This document shows, in pieces, positions 25,669 through 37,226 of a DNA stretch of 64,000 nt. Location: the NCBI RefSeq assembly GCF_000420325.1, contig NZ_ATUS01000002.1, forward strand, positions 278,573 through 342,572. The letters are read 5' to 3'. The first letter of the stretch is position 1; each line of letters begins with the position of its first letter. The notes under the pieces are model-generated. The model saw nothing but the letters and a program-made list of their open reading frames with translations, was not told the origin of the DNA and did no database searches. The position numbers and the translations under genes were made by a program. This DNA comes from Spongiibacter tropicus DSM 19543. GTDB lineage: Bacteria; Pseudomonadota; Gammaproteobacteria; Pseudomonadales; Spongiibacteraceae.

Positions 25669-26715
25669 ATGAATAGTGACTCCAGCAAGCTTATTGCTCT
25701 CAATACTCGCGCGTATCCTATTGCCCTGCTGGACCTGGCAGAGAAATTCTACGAGCGCCGAAAATTCAATGTTGAAAGCCTCTACACCCGCTGCCAGATC
25801 GACCCGTCGCAAATAGCTCGACAACAGAACAGCATTACCGACTGGCAATTCCGCGAACTCGTCGCGGCCTGCACGGATATAGCCCTTCCGGGAACGCCCT
25901 TGTCCGTTCAGCTGGCAGACTGTATTCCGATTACCATCCCGGGAGGGATGTTCGGGCTGGCATCCTTCACGGCAAAAGACGTCCGGCAGGCTCTCGGCTT
26001 GATGATCGATTTTTCTCACACTGTGATGCCCGCCTACAAATTTGAGCGCATCAGCGTCGGGAAACAGTGGCATATTCTGCTGCACCCCGCCGTGGATATG
26101 GGCGCAGTGCAGGCCCATATTGACGAGTCCGTCTGTGGATATTTTCTCAACTTCCGTCACTTCGCCAGATTGAGCGAGCCCGCCATACAGGTCCATCTGC
26201 GCCACGAACCGCTTGGCGATATCGGCGCCTACGAGGAGCACTTCAAGGCGAAGTTCTTCTTCTCACAAAAGAGCTGCAAGCTCATCTTCGACCATCACCA
26301 CCTTCAAGAACCACTGCTCACCCACAACAAGGCCACGTTTGACGAGGTCTATCTGAAACTGCAGGACAGCGATCCCAGCATCGCGCATTCGTCGGTGGTC
26401 GCAAAAGTGAAGAAGATGCTGCAGTCGCGACTTTCTCAAGGCCAGAGTACGAGCATCTGTCAGGCCGCCGACATGCTCAATATTTCCGAACGCACATTGG
26501 CTCGCCGACTGCAGCGCGAAGGCGCCTCCTTCGTGGAGCTGAAACAGCAGGCATCGATGGACTACGCCAAATTGCTGCTCGAAAGTACCGAGCAGCCCGT
26601 CAGTAAAATCGCCCGCACCTGCGGCTACAACAGCGACTCCAATTTTTCGCGGGCATTTAAGAGCTCTACCGGTCAAACCCCAAAACAGTTTCGGGGACGC
26701 TCCATCGCCAGCTGA
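25669..26715 (+). CDS. AraC-family transcriptional regulator
   Basis: A 348-residue regulator of the type with an N-terminal Arabinose_bd-like ligand domain (about 15-190) and a C-terminal double HTH (about 245-345; ISERTLARRLQREGASF, then VSKIARTCGYNSDSNFSRAFK). Start at ATG 25669; the frame is open far upstream but without similarity. It lies between the divergent desaturase gene and the downstream GMC oxidoreductase gene, either of which may be its target. Ligand unknown. Confidence 0.88.
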   Translation: MNSDSSKLIALNTRAYPIALLDLAEKFYERRKFNVESLYTRCQIDPSQIARQQNSITDWQFRELVAACTDIALPGTPLSVQLADCIPITIPGGMFGLASFTAKDVRQALGLMIDFSHTVMPAYKFERISVGKQWHILLHPAVDMGAVQAHIDESVCGYFLNFRHFARLSEPAIQVHLRHEPLGDIGAYEEHFKAKFFFSQKSCKLIFDHHHLQEPLLTHNKATFDEVYLKLQDSDPSIAHSSVVAKVKKMLQSRLSQGQSTSICQAADMLNISERTLARRLQREGASFVELKQQASMDYAKLLLESTEQPVSKIARTCGYNSDSNFSRAFKSSTGQTPKQFRGRSIAS

Positions 26716-26852
26716 GCAACACGCGACGAACGTCCTGTAATGAACAGTTTTCGTCCGCAAATAACAGCCCCACCTTGTCTACACTGCACGCTCAGAATTT
26801 TTTATAAAAAGGCGGCGCGTAGCAGCTGCCCACCCCATTCAGAACGGCAGTT

Positions 26853-28505
26853 ATGACAACATTTGATTACGACTACATTGTGATTGGCTCAGGTTTTGGC
26901 GGCAGCGTCAGCGCCTGTCGACTCAGCGAAAAAGGCTATCGGGTGCTGGTCGTTGAGCAGGGACGGCGCTGGACACCGGAGAACCTGCCGCCGAGCAACT
27001 GGCGCATTGCTCGCTACCTGTGGAAACCCCTGCTCGGCCTGCGCGGCTTTCTCAGCATGCGCCTGTTCCGTCACGCCTTGATTCTACATGGCAATGCGGT
27101 AGGCGGCGGCTCCATCACCTACGCGCAGACCTTGCTGGTTCCCCCCGACTCGGTCTGGCGGGATGGTAACTGGGCGGGGCTGGAAGACTGGCAGCGCGTC
27201 ATGCCACAGCACTACACCACTGCCAAAAAAATGCTGGGCGTCACTCAAAACCAACGGCCTGCGGCTGCCGACAGCACGTTACGCGATATGGCTGTCGCCA
27301 CGGGCGTGGGGGACAGTTTCTACTACACCGACGTCGGCGTCTTCTTTGGCAACGACGCCGACACCCCCGGCAGTGACTACCCCGACCCCTACTTCGACGG
27401 CAAAGGCCCCCGCCGAAACTCCTGCATTGCCTGTGGCGGCTGCATGGTCGGTTGCCGCTATAACGCCAAAAACACGCTGGACAAAAACTATCTGTATTTC
27501 GCCGAGCAACAGGGCGCCAAGGTGCTGGCAGAGACTCGCGTGGTCGATGTCCGCCCCGCGGGCAACAGCACTGATGGCAGCGATGGCTACACGGTCAGCA
27601 CCGTCGACGCCTTTGCTCGTCTGGGCGGTACAAGGCGAAATTTCACGGCGAAATCTGTCGTGTTCGCCGCATCGTCACTGGGCACCCAAGGCCTGCTGTT
27701 TCAGCTAAAAGACCAGGGCTCACTGCCAAACATTTCCGACGACCTGGGTAATCGCGTGCGCACCAACTCCGAGTCTATCCTCGGCGTACGCTACCCCGGC
27801 GCCGAGCAGGATCTGTCCAAGGGCATTGCCATCGGCTCAGGCATTCATATCGACGCTCACACCCACATTGAAGCCGTACGCTACCCCGATGGCTCGAACC
27901 TGCTGAGCAGCCTGTTCACCGTCCTGACCGGCGGCCAGCCGGGAGTGACCCGCATCGCCTACTGGCTGCTGGCAATTTTGCGACTGCTGATTACCCGACC
28001 CGTTTCGGGCCTGAGGAGCCTGCTGCCCTGGCGGTTTTCCCGCGAGACGGTGATTCTGCTGGTCATGCAGACCCTGGACGGCCACATCAATATGCGCTGG
28101 AAGCGCCGCTGGTACTGGCCGTTCTCCAAGCAGTTGTGCAGTGAAGGCGACCCCATTCCCACGTTTATCCCAGAGGCCAATCGCTTTGCGCAGAAAGCCG
28201 CCGAGGCCACGGGTGGCATCGCGCTGAGTTCGCTGTCGGAAATCGCCTTCAATGTCCCCACCACAGCTCACTGCATGGGCGGCTGCGCCATGGCAGACAA
28301 CCCTGAGCACGGCGTTATCGACGCTCAAAACCGGGTCTTCAATTATCAGAATCTGTATGTGGTCGATGGCTCAATGCTGTCGGCCAATCTGGGGGTCAAT
28401 CCCAGTCTGACGATTACTGCGCTGGCCGAGCGGGCAATGAGTTATATTCCGCCGAAGACCGTCTCAGCTGACGCTGGAGAAACGGTGGATGATCACCACG
28501 CCTGA
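26853..28505 (+). CDS. GMC-family FAD oxidoreductase (cholesterol-oxidase-like)
   Basis: A 550-residue flavoprotein with the N-terminal FAD-binding motif VIGSGFGGSV (10-19) and a ferredoxin-like cysteine cluster near residue 190 (CIACGGCMVGCRYNAKNTLD). The C-terminal GMC segment has the catalytic histidine region TAHCMGGCAMAD and a final NPSLTITALAERAM. The cysteine pattern places it with long-chain alcohol or sterol oxidoreductases rather than choline dehydrogenases. Lipid or alcohol oxidation is likely, the substrate unknown. Its last 42 bases overlap the convergent SMR gene. Confidence 0.85.
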   Translation: MTTFDYDYIVIGSGFGGSVSACRLSEKGYRVLVVEQGRRWTPENLPPSNWRIARYLWKPLLGLRGFLSMRLFRHALILHGNAVGGGSITYAQTLLVPPDSVWRDGNWAGLEDWQRVMPQHYTTAKKMLGVTQNQRPAAADSTLRDMAVATGVGDSFYYTDVGVFFGNDADTPGSDYPDPYFDGKGPRRNSCIACGGCMVGCRYNAKNTLDKNYLYFAEQQGAKVLAETRVVDVRPAGNSTDGSDGYTVSTVDAFARLGGTRRNFTAKSVVFAASSLGTQGLLFQLKDQGSLPNISDDLGNRVRTNSESILGVRYPGAEQDLSKGIAIGSGIHIDAHTHIEAVRYPDGSNLLSSLFTVLTGGQPGVTRIAYWLLAILRLLITRPVSGLRSLLPWRFSRETVILLVMQTLDGHINMRWKRRWYWPFSKQLCSEGDPIPTFIPEANRFAQKAAEATGGIALSSLSEIAFNVPTTAHCMGGCAMADNPEHGVIDAQNRVFNYQNLYVVDGSMLSANLGVNPSLTITALAERAMSYIPPKTVSADAGETVDDHHA

Positions 28506-28790
28506 CAGAATCAGCGCGATACCAAGTAAAGCGGGCAGATCGAGTCGCTGCCCGTACATCAGATAAGCGACCAGTGCGATCAGCACGATGCCCAGCCCCG
28601 ACCAAACGGCGTAAACCACACCAAGGGGAATGGACTTCAGGGTGAGTGAGAGCAGATAAAACGACAGGCCGTAGCCAAGTACCACCAACGCCGACGGCCA
28701 GAACCGTGAAAAACCCTCACTGGCCTTCAGCGCGGAAGTGGCCACCACCTCCGCCGCAATCGCCAGACCCAAGTAAGCCCAAGGACCCAT
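28464..28790 (-). CDS. SMR-family multidrug efflux protein (EmrE/QacE type)
   Basis: A 108-residue four-helix transporter with the membrane glutamate E14 (AIAAEVVATSALK) and the signature YAVWSGLGIVLIA. Unlike the second SMR protein in the window it has the W-S-G-L-G and K-A-S-E-G-F motifs of multidrug Qac/EmrE members. It exports cationic compounds with proton antiport. It follows rnk by 26 bases on the same strand. Its 3' end overlaps the end of the GMC gene on the other strand by 42 bases. Confidence 0.9.
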   Translation of the reverse strand: MGPWAYLGLAIAAEVVATSALKASEGFSRFWPSALVVLGYGLSFYLLSLTLKSIPLGVVYAVWSGLGIVLIALVAYLMYGQRLDLPALLGIALILSGVVIIHRFSSVS

Positions 28791-28816
28791 GGCCGCGCTC
28801 CCCTATGTGTCAACGG

Positions 28817-29230
28817 TTACCGGTGATACTCACCGGCCCGCTCTGGCTGGTAGGTAACTTCTTTAATCCGCACCCGCAGCTCACCACTGCCAGGCTTCGG
28901 CCAAGCGATGCTGTCACCCTGAGACAGCCCCAGCAAGGCACTGCCTACCGGCGCAAGAATAGAGATGGTCTTGCCGCTGTCATCCACATCCTTGGGGTAC
29001 ACCAGGGTCAGGCAGAAAGACTCGGATGACGATTCCACTTCAAAGTGCACGGTGGAGTTCATCGTGACCACCGTCGGCGGCACGTCTTTCGGTTCGACAA
29101 TCTCCGCCCTCGCCAACTCCGCCTCCAGGGCATCGCGGCCGGGAAATGCCCCGTCGGGCAATGAGTCAATCAAGGTCTCCAGACGATCGGCGTCCAGAGA
29201 AGAAATAGTAATACTCGGGTTTTCGTTCAT
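28817..29230 (-). CDS. rnk: Rnk-type regulator of nucleoside diphosphate kinase (GreA/GreB C-terminal fold)
   Basis: A 137-residue protein with an N-terminal helical Rnk domain (SITISSLDADRLETLIDSL) and a C-terminal GreA/GreB-type domain (about 50-130). The latter includes VTMNSTVHFEV and ISILAPVGSALLGLSQGD. Rnk binds RNA polymerase and influences NDP kinase levels. The start at 29230 gives the normal family N-terminus. It is just downstream of a terminator that insulates it from the diguanylate cyclase gene. Confidence 0.9.
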   Translation of the reverse strand: MNENPSITISSLDADRLETLIDSLPDGAFPGRDALEAELARAEIVEPKDVPPTVVTMNSTVHFEVESSSESFCLTLVYPKDVDDSGKTISILAPVGSALLGLSQGDSIAWPKPGSGELRVRIKEVTYQPERAGEYHR

Positions 29231-29243
29231 GCCTTTCTCTCGC

Positions 29244-29270
29244 AAAAAAGCCGGACCACAGGGGCCCGGC
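29244..29270 (-). terminator. rho-independent terminator (minus strand)
   Basis: A GCCGGGCC/GGTCCGGC stem (one G-T pair) with a five-base loop is followed by six T on the minus strand. It lies between the diguanylate cyclase stop and the rnk start. Confidence 0.85.
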
Positions 29271-29360
29271 TAACAAACTACATCTTACTCTTCTTGCGGA
29301 GGGATTGAAGCCCGCTCGCACAATTTCAGTGCAAGCGGCAAAGAGGCGCCCAAAGGTCGT

Positions 29361-30518
29361 TTATATCGACCGCGCATCGCGCTCAGCCGAAGCGGAAACA
29401 ACGCAATTGCGCCCGCGATATTTGGCTTCGTAGAGCAGGCGATCAACCGTTTTATAGGCGTCATTGACGGTGTGCCCAGGAGGAAACTCCGCAACGCCGA
29501 AGCTGGCGGTGCACTGCCAGCCCGGTGCAACGGCGTCGAGATCGACCAGCTCAATGTCCCGGCGCAGCCGCTCAGCAACGCCGACCGCCGCCGCCTCATC
29601 GGTATTTGGCAAAAACAGCATGAACTCCTCGCCACCGTATCGGGCCGACACATCGCCCAGTCGCGTGCTGTGTTGAATGCGCTCGGCCAGCAGGACCAGC
29701 AACTGATCGCCAACGGAGTGGCCATAGCGGTCGTTGACCTGCTTGAAGTGATCGAGATCGATAAGAATCAGACTAAAACCCGGCTGGCGGCGCATGTGCC
29801 GCCCGACCTTCTCGCGGAACCCGGTGCGATTACTGAGGCCGGTCAAACCATCGTGCCAGCCAAGCAGACGCATTTTTTCCAGAGCGCGGCTGCCCGCCAC
29901 CAGAATCAGCAACAACGCGAAAACCACCAGAAACACATTCAAACTGACCTGCGTCAGCAGCCAGTAAAACGTGCCGTCGTAGCCAAAACTGTCTTCGTGG
30001 GTCGTCGGCGCCCAGATTGACCGCAACAGGCCGGCAACAATGAAGGTGCCGGTCAAAACAAACATCAACGTGTCGAGCGCGGAGCGACGAAAATGTTGGC
30101 GAATCTGCCACAGACCGAGGGCAAAGATGATGGCAATAAAGCCGTTCAACACATAGATCCGGACAATTCGGTCCGACAGAACATCGGTGAAATAGATTCT
30201 GAGCACCAGTGCCAGCACCGTCAGCGCCGCGACAGGTAACCACTTTGGCTTCGCGCCGCCGTAACGCACCAGACCGTTATAAAACAGCAACACCGCGCCG
30301 AAGTACAGCAGCGTGGCCAGCAGGACATTCAGCACTTCGTCACTGGGCCAAAGCAGTGTCTGCAATGTCATCCCCAGGCCGTAACTGATGTAGGCAAGCC
30401 CGAAATAGACAAAGCTCGAAAACTGCTTAAACCCCGCCCACACCGCCACGAACACAATGCCCATCACAAAGGCAAGCGCGGGGTGAGTCATAGCCAGCAG
30501 TGTTTCAGAATTCATCAT
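29361..30518 (-). CDS. membrane diguanylate cyclase (GGDEF)
   Basis: A 385-residue protein with six to seven membrane helices (residues 8-215) and a cytoplasmic GGDEF domain (about 220-380). The active loop reads GGEEF, preceded five residues earlier by RLGD, a complete RxxD inhibitory site. It should make c-di-GMP and be feedback-inhibited. The substrate stretch LILIDLDHFKQVNDRYGH is intact. No EAL domain is present. It is divergent from katG. Confidence 0.92.
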   Translation of the reverse strand: MMNSETLLAMTHPALAFVMGIVFVAVWAGFKQFSSFVYFGLAYISYGLGMTLQTLLWPSDEVLNVLLATLLYFGAVLLFYNGLVRYGGAKPKWLPVAALTVLALVLRIYFTDVLSDRIVRIYVLNGFIAIIFALGLWQIRQHFRRSALDTLMFVLTGTFIVAGLLRSIWAPTTHEDSFGYDGTFYWLLTQVSLNVFLVVFALLLILVAGSRALEKMRLLGWHDGLTGLSNRTGFREKVGRHMRRQPGFSLILIDLDHFKQVNDRYGHSVGDQLLVLLAERIQHSTRLGDVSARYGGEEFMLFLPNTDEAAAVGVAERLRRDIELVDLDAVAPGWQCTASFGVAEFPPGHTVNDAYKTVDRLLYEAKYRGRNCVVSASAERDARSI

Positions 30519-30737
30519 GAAAAGGTGGACAGCTTCCTAGCAGAGAACCATATGGCAGCGAGAGTTAGCGATTATACCCATCACACCTGTTTTTCTCTCC
30601 CTTAATAGCGAACAAACTTAACACTTCCTTGATACGCATTCGTATTTTTCAAACGGACTGGAAATCCGGTTTTTAAGTATAAAAACAAACCGTAAAAACC
30701 ATATATTTCAATGCCTTAAAAACAAAAAATGGCTTCG

Positions 30738-30774
30738 ATAGTATTCGCCAATGTTGTCTATAGAACTTTCCAAT
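30738..30774 (+). promoter_or_regulatory. OxyR operator upstream of katG
   Basis: Four tetrads spaced exactly eleven bases apart, ATAG (30738), CAAT (30749), ATAG (30760) and CAAT (30771), reproduce the OxyR consensus ATAG-N7-CTAT-N7-ATAG-N7-CTAT with one change in each second half. The site ends where the weak -35 of the proposed katG promoter begins, the usual OxyR activation geometry. The rest of the 327-base gap (30519-30737) is AT-rich with nothing else recognised. Confidence 0.8.
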
Positions 30775-33068
<2,294 letters not shown>

Positions 33069-33086
33069 TCTGACAACGGCATGATC

Positions 33087-33119
33087 AGCCCCGCCGCAGT
33101 TCGCGCGCGGGGCTTTTTT
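33087..33119 (+). terminator. rho-independent terminator of katG
   Basis: An AGCCCCGC/GCGGGGCT stem followed by six T, 20 bases after the katG stop. Confidence 0.9.
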
Positions 33120-33130
33120 ATGCGCGGAAA

Positions 33131-33514
33131 TTACCCTTCAATGCGGTGCAGTGCACACACCTTGTTACCCGAGGGATCGCGCAGATACGCCAGATACATT
33201 TGCCCCAAACCGCCTTCACGCACACCCGGTGCATCTTCGCAGGACGTGCCACCGTTGGCGACGCCTGCGGCGTGCCAAGCATCAGCCTGTTCCGGGCTGC
33301 TGGCGGCGAAGCCAACCGTGCTGCCATTACCGTGGCAGGCCGCTTCGCCATTGATCGGTGAGGTAATCGCGAACACACCGGTGGCAGTAAAGTAGAAACA
33401 GCGGCCACGGTCGTCCATCACGCCGGGCTCGTAACCCAGTGCCCCAAGAATCGCATCGTAAAACCGCTTCGACTCGGCAACATCGTTCGCGCCGACCATA
33501 ACGTGACTAAACAT
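33131..33514 (-). CDS. VOC/glyoxalase-fold protein
   Basis: A 127-residue single-domain vicinal-oxygen-chelate protein. It has HVMVGANDVAESKRFYDAILGALG at the N-terminus (first metal-ligand position H4) and LRDPSGNKVCALH at the C-terminus, typical of lactoylglutathione-lyase-like proteins. The conserved start FSHVMVG and the ending with DPxGN support the call. Substrate unknown. It is convergent with katG. Confidence 0.85.
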   Translation of the reverse strand: MFSHVMVGANDVAESKRFYDAILGALGYEPGVMDDRGRCFYFTATGVFAITSPINGEAACHGNGSTVGFAASSPEQADAWHAAGVANGGTSCEDAPGVREGGLGQMYLAYLRDPSGNKVCALHRIEG

Positions 33515-33580
33515 ATCCGTTCCTTATTGTTGAGCAAAACAGCCCGCACTATAACGCGTTATTTCCGGCAGGGGGATAAG

Positions 33581-33610
33581 AAAACGGGCGAGTCAGTCAT
33601 GACCCGCCCG
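33581..33610 (-). terminator. rho-independent terminator (minus strand)
   Basis: CGGGCGGGTCA/TGACTCGCCCG arms, with one mismatch, are followed by TTTTCTT on the minus strand 30 bases after the DUF6351-like gene. Confidence 0.75.
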
Positions 33611-33639
33611 CTGCGTTTACCGCTTGCCCGGAGACGCAA

Positions 33640-35988
33640 TCAGGGCTGCTGCCAGCCCGGCGTCCAGGTATCGGAAAATGCCGGGCTTGCCCAGCCGGCA
33701 GGGAAAGCCGCCGGTGTCATCTGCTCGCCACCGGTAATCACATCGCCCTTATCGTCCTGATACGTCAGCCAGGGGATCGTTGGCTGCCATTCCAGCGGAC
33801 GTTTGCTCCAGTCGCACACCCCCGTGGCAAAGGTCTGCTCCAACGCCTGCCAGTCGGCCTCCTGCCACAGCAAATTGCCCAAGCCGTAGTCGTCATTGCG
33901 ATTGAAGGGGCGAAGCTGGCACTGCACCTGATCGCCATGCTTATCGGCACCCGCCACGGTCCGCGGCGTACCGAATACCGTCATCAGCGTTTCCGGACAC
34001 ATGGTACCGGGCACAGCGACACCCTCTACCAAGGCGCACTGGTCTTGGACGCTGTCCGGTTTATTGATCACAATCTTCTGCGCCAGCGGCGTATCGCTGG
34101 TATCCTGTTCAATGGCGTCCAGCCAGGACGCCATGGCCAGCAGCGACTGATTCATATAGCTCAGATCGCCCACCAGCGGCGTTATCCCACCCCAGTGCAC
34201 AAAGTTATCGCGATGACCAAACTCGCGCTCCAGCCGCCAGCGAACCCAGTAGCCATGAACAGCGTCGTGCGCCAGACCGGGGTCCGGGCCGGTCATATTG
34301 ATAATCGGCACCGTGTCCATATTCACGATGGTGTTCAAAATGCCGGTTCGGTAAGCGTTGGGCAGCGCCGGATAGTCCGGCTTCAGGCGTTCAGCCGTCA
34401 CGTTCAAACTGGGGTCCAGGCCACCGATATTGGTGTTCAGTGCCAGGAACTTCGCGGGCGAAATAAGGCCTTGCTGCAGGGCAGTCAGGCCATACTGAAC
34501 ACCCTCGTTACCCAGCGGAAATCCCGAAAACGCGTAGCCGAGATCTTTTTCAATCTGGCTCCAGCGGTCGCGGGGGTCCTCTGCGGGAAACTGCTCACGC
34601 GGCCCGATCATATTCTGCATAAACGTCAGCACATCGCAGCGCACACCGCTGGGGTTCGTATCCTGATCAAAGCGCTCCTCTTCGCTGACCCCGCCGCAAC
34701 TTGAGGCAGGGTCCACCGCTTCCGCAAACAGCGCGGTGTCAGCCACGGAGGCATTGACCACGCCGGCAAGGTGGCCGTAGATCGCATTCTGCTCCAGCAG
34801 CGTGTAAATCGTGCCGTCTCTCGCCACGATCAACTCCGGCAGATTGCTGGGGTCCTGCAGGTTCTCGACATTCAAACCGAAATAGCGCAACAGCATGTGA
34901 TAGTCAGCAAACTGCGTGGCGGTACTCATCACATCGGGATAGGTACAGGTAGTCAGCAGACCCTGGTACAGGCCGGGATAGGCATTGGCGATCATATTCT
35001 GCGTAATGGCGCCGCCGGAACAGCCGGTGCCCACGGTATACCGCAGCTCGCCGTACTGCTCGATAAACCGCTCCTTGGCCATCATCAGCGATTCCGCCTG
35101 ATAGCTCAGATTACAGTTGTGGCCGAGATTCAGCTGCGCCGTCGACAACACTGACCAACCCAAGCCCAACGCGGTAATGTAGGACTGTTCAATCAACGGG
35201 TTACCGGGAATGGTGCCCGCATAGTCATCGGTGCGCGGCGAGCTGGTGTCGCGATCACCGCGGCAGTTGCCACCGTGCGTCACCAGCAGGCGTCGGTTCC
35301 ACTGCGACTGCGGCTGCACCGGCGTCCAGTCCTCGCCGGGCTTATGCAATGTAAAAATCGTGTACTGGTCGCGCGCCTGGTAGCCGATCTCCTGCCGCAC
35401 GATAAAGGGCACAGTCTCACCGCCGTCGGTGGTGGTCATCGCCACATCATCTGCCGGGTTTTCGGGATCGTAGGGCTGTAAACCGCTCTGCCCGAAACCG
35501 CTCGACTTGTATAGCCAGCGGTACTCCACCGGCTGATTACAGTCTTCATCCAAGGCACTGTCTTGACACTTCCAGGGCTGAAGATGCGGCCCGGTAAACA
35601 CCGGACCACCAGAGGGGTGATTCACCACCGTCAGGCTGTTGCCAATATTGGTGCTCAGCGTGTTCTCACCCAGGGCCAGGCCGTCAACACGTCCGACAAA
35701 TCTCAGCGGATTCTGGGGATCGACAGTCAGCACATCACTGACATCATTATTATTGCGCAGCAGCACCAGCTCTTCAGCGGCCTCGGCGTCCTCGACCAGC
35801 ACCTCAACCAGCACATCGCCTGCTGACACCATATCAGGACGGTTAGACAGCACTGACAGTGCTGCACGGTCATCTGATCCACCCGGGTCAGGATCCGGGT
35901 TGCCACCCGAGCCACTGCCGCCAGAGCTACCGCCACCACAGGCGGCCAACAACAATCCAATAGTCAGAATGAGTATCTTATTATTCAT
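33640..35988 (-). CDS. large DUF6351-like lipoprotein, probable hydrolase fold
   Basis: A 782-residue lipoprotein with lipobox LLLAAC (C17) and a Gly/Ser/Pro-rich linker (18-40). An N-terminal Ig-like beta region follows (about 40-125), then a long catalytic-looking domain containing THGGNCRGD and a nucleophile-elbow-like GTGCSGGAITQN near residue 325. The overall pattern recalls DUF6351 proteins found near steroid and aromatic degradation genes in marine gammaproteobacteria. The enzyme activity is not known. It is a single gene with its own terminator; the 275 bases upstream carry no other gene. Confidence 0.65.
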   Translation of the reverse strand: MNNKILILTIGLLLAACGGGSSGGSGSGGNPDPDPGGSDDRAALSVLSNRPDMVSAGDVLVEVLVEDAEAAEELVLLRNNNDVSDVLTVDPQNPLRFVGRVDGLALGENTLSTNIGNSLTVVNHPSGGPVFTGPHLQPWKCQDSALDEDCNQPVEYRWLYKSSGFGQSGLQPYDPENPADDVAMTTTDGGETVPFIVRQEIGYQARDQYTIFTLHKPGEDWTPVQPQSQWNRRLLVTHGGNCRGDRDTSSPRTDDYAGTIPGNPLIEQSYITALGLGWSVLSTAQLNLGHNCNLSYQAESLMMAKERFIEQYGELRYTVGTGCSGGAITQNMIANAYPGLYQGLLTTCTYPDVMSTATQFADYHMLLRYFGLNVENLQDPSNLPELIVARDGTIYTLLEQNAIYGHLAGVVNASVADTALFAEAVDPASSCGGVSEEERFDQDTNPSGVRCDVLTFMQNMIGPREQFPAEDPRDRWSQIEKDLGYAFSGFPLGNEGVQYGLTALQQGLISPAKFLALNTNIGGLDPSLNVTAERLKPDYPALPNAYRTGILNTIVNMDTVPIINMTGPDPGLAHDAVHGYWVRWRLEREFGHRDNFVHWGGITPLVGDLSYMNQSLLAMASWLDAIEQDTSDTPLAQKIVINKPDSVQDQCALVEGVAVPGTMCPETLMTVFGTPRTVAGADKHGDQVQCQLRPFNRNDDYGLGNLLWQEADWQALEQTFATGVCDWSKRPLEWQPTIPWLTYQDDKGDVITGGEQMTPAAFPAGWASPAFSDTWTPGWQQP

Positions 35989-36154
35989 GAAGGCTCCCCT
36001 CTTAACACCTCACGTTGCCTAGCCTATCGGCTAAACGCGCCACTATGTCACTATATTAGACATCTGTGCAATGTTAAAAACTTGCGCCTTGTTCAGCATA
36101 GTTGCTTTACCACAAAACGCAGGGCAGCCAAAAGCGAAGCGTTACAGGAGCAAT

Positions 36155-36182
36155 CCATTCACTGCAAACCATTCACTGCAAA
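36155..36182. repeat. 14-bp tandem duplication
   Basis: CCATTCACTGCAAA occurs twice head-to-tail in the intergenic region. It is an isolated duplication without further copies nearby. Confidence 0.7.
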
Positions 36183-36264
36183 AGGGAGGGATGGGGTAGT
36201 AAGGGCTTGTGCAAAAAAAGAGGCGGGGCTGGCACGGCGAGCGGTCGTCGCCAGCCCCTTGGGA

Positions 36265-37119
36265 CTACGCGATGGTCAGGCACTGCTTCCGCAGAAATTC
36301 AAGCACGTCGTCGGCATAGCGCTGCGGCTCATCAATCATGGGCCAGTGACCGCTGTCGGGGTAGCTGATCACCTCGGCATCAAAATACCGTTTCTGTCGC
36401 TCCGCATACTCGTGGGGAATATACAAATCTCCCTGCCCCCAGATCACCCGGCAGGGAATATTCCTTCCGCTCAACGCCGAGGCTACCAACTCGAACAGTG
36501 CGCCAGTGCTGCGGCTGTTTCGATACAGCGTCAGCACCGCGCGCTTGTGTCCCCAGTCGCTGTGTGACGCCATGCGCCGGGTGAACTCCAGCGGCATGGG
36601 TTTGGGATTATCGAGATTCAGCGATAGCCGCAGCACCGGATGAATCGTCAATAACTGGAACAGCTCTCCCAGTATGGGGATCTGCCAGATACGGGCATAT
36701 TTGTGCCAGTGATACGCCTCCAGCACACCGGTATTGGTCAGCACCACACTCTTCACCCGCTCGACATTATCTGCCGCCCAGCGAAGGCCCCAGGGGCCGC
36801 CGAAATCGTGCAGCACCAAATGAACGTTCTCGATAGCCAACTCGCTGAGCATCGCGTCGAGATAGCGGGCGTAGCCCTCGACGGTGTAGTCAAACTCGGC
36901 GGGATGGTCGGCCTCACCGTAGCCCGGCATGCAGGGTGCTACCGCGCGGGAAAACGCCCCCACCTGCGGCAGCACGCCGTACCAGTCAAAGCGTGAACCG
37001 GGGTTGCCGTGTACAAACACCACCGCTTCATCGCTCGTCGTATCGCCGACCTGCGCCACGCGGCAGCGCACACCTTGAATTAACAGGTCATTCAGCTGAA
37101 TCGTGTTTTCGCCCCGCAT
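36265..37119 (-). CDS. alpha/beta hydrolase, haloalkane dehalogenase/epoxide hydrolase-like
   Basis: A 284-residue cytoplasmic hydrolase with oxyanion motif HGNPGSRFDW (53-62) and nucleophile elbow HDFGGPWG. The nucleophile is therefore Asp, not Ser. The acid is in GQGDLYIP and the base in SGHWP. An Asp nucleophile plus HGNP is characteristic of epoxide hydrolases and haloalkane dehalogenases; the absent second halide-binding residue cannot be judged by eye. It lies between a lipoprotein gene and a TonB receptor on the same strand. Confidence 0.85.
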   Translation of the reverse strand: MRGENTIQLNDLLIQGVRCRVAQVGDTTSDEAVVFVHGNPGSRFDWYGVLPQVGAFSRAVAPCMPGYGEADHPAEFDYTVEGYARYLDAMLSELAIENVHLVLHDFGGPWGLRWAADNVERVKSVVLTNTGVLEAYHWHKYARIWQIPILGELFQLLTIHPVLRLSLNLDNPKPMPLEFTRRMASHSDWGHKRAVLTLYRNSRSTGALFELVASALSGRNIPCRVIWGQGDLYIPHEYAERQKRYFDAEVISYPDSGHWPMIDEPQRYADDVLEFLRKQCLTIA

Positions 37120-37226
37120 AGGGATTTCCTTATGTCATCGGCACCGACGACGCGGACATACGATCCGTCGATAGCTATCAATCAATACCTGACCAATTAA
37201 GACTCATCCAATCAAAACACGGCTCA

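Noticed and set aside
36155..36182. Tandem 14-bp repeat as an operator or minisatellite
   Set aside because: Only two copies with no palindromic symmetry; treated as a simple duplication.
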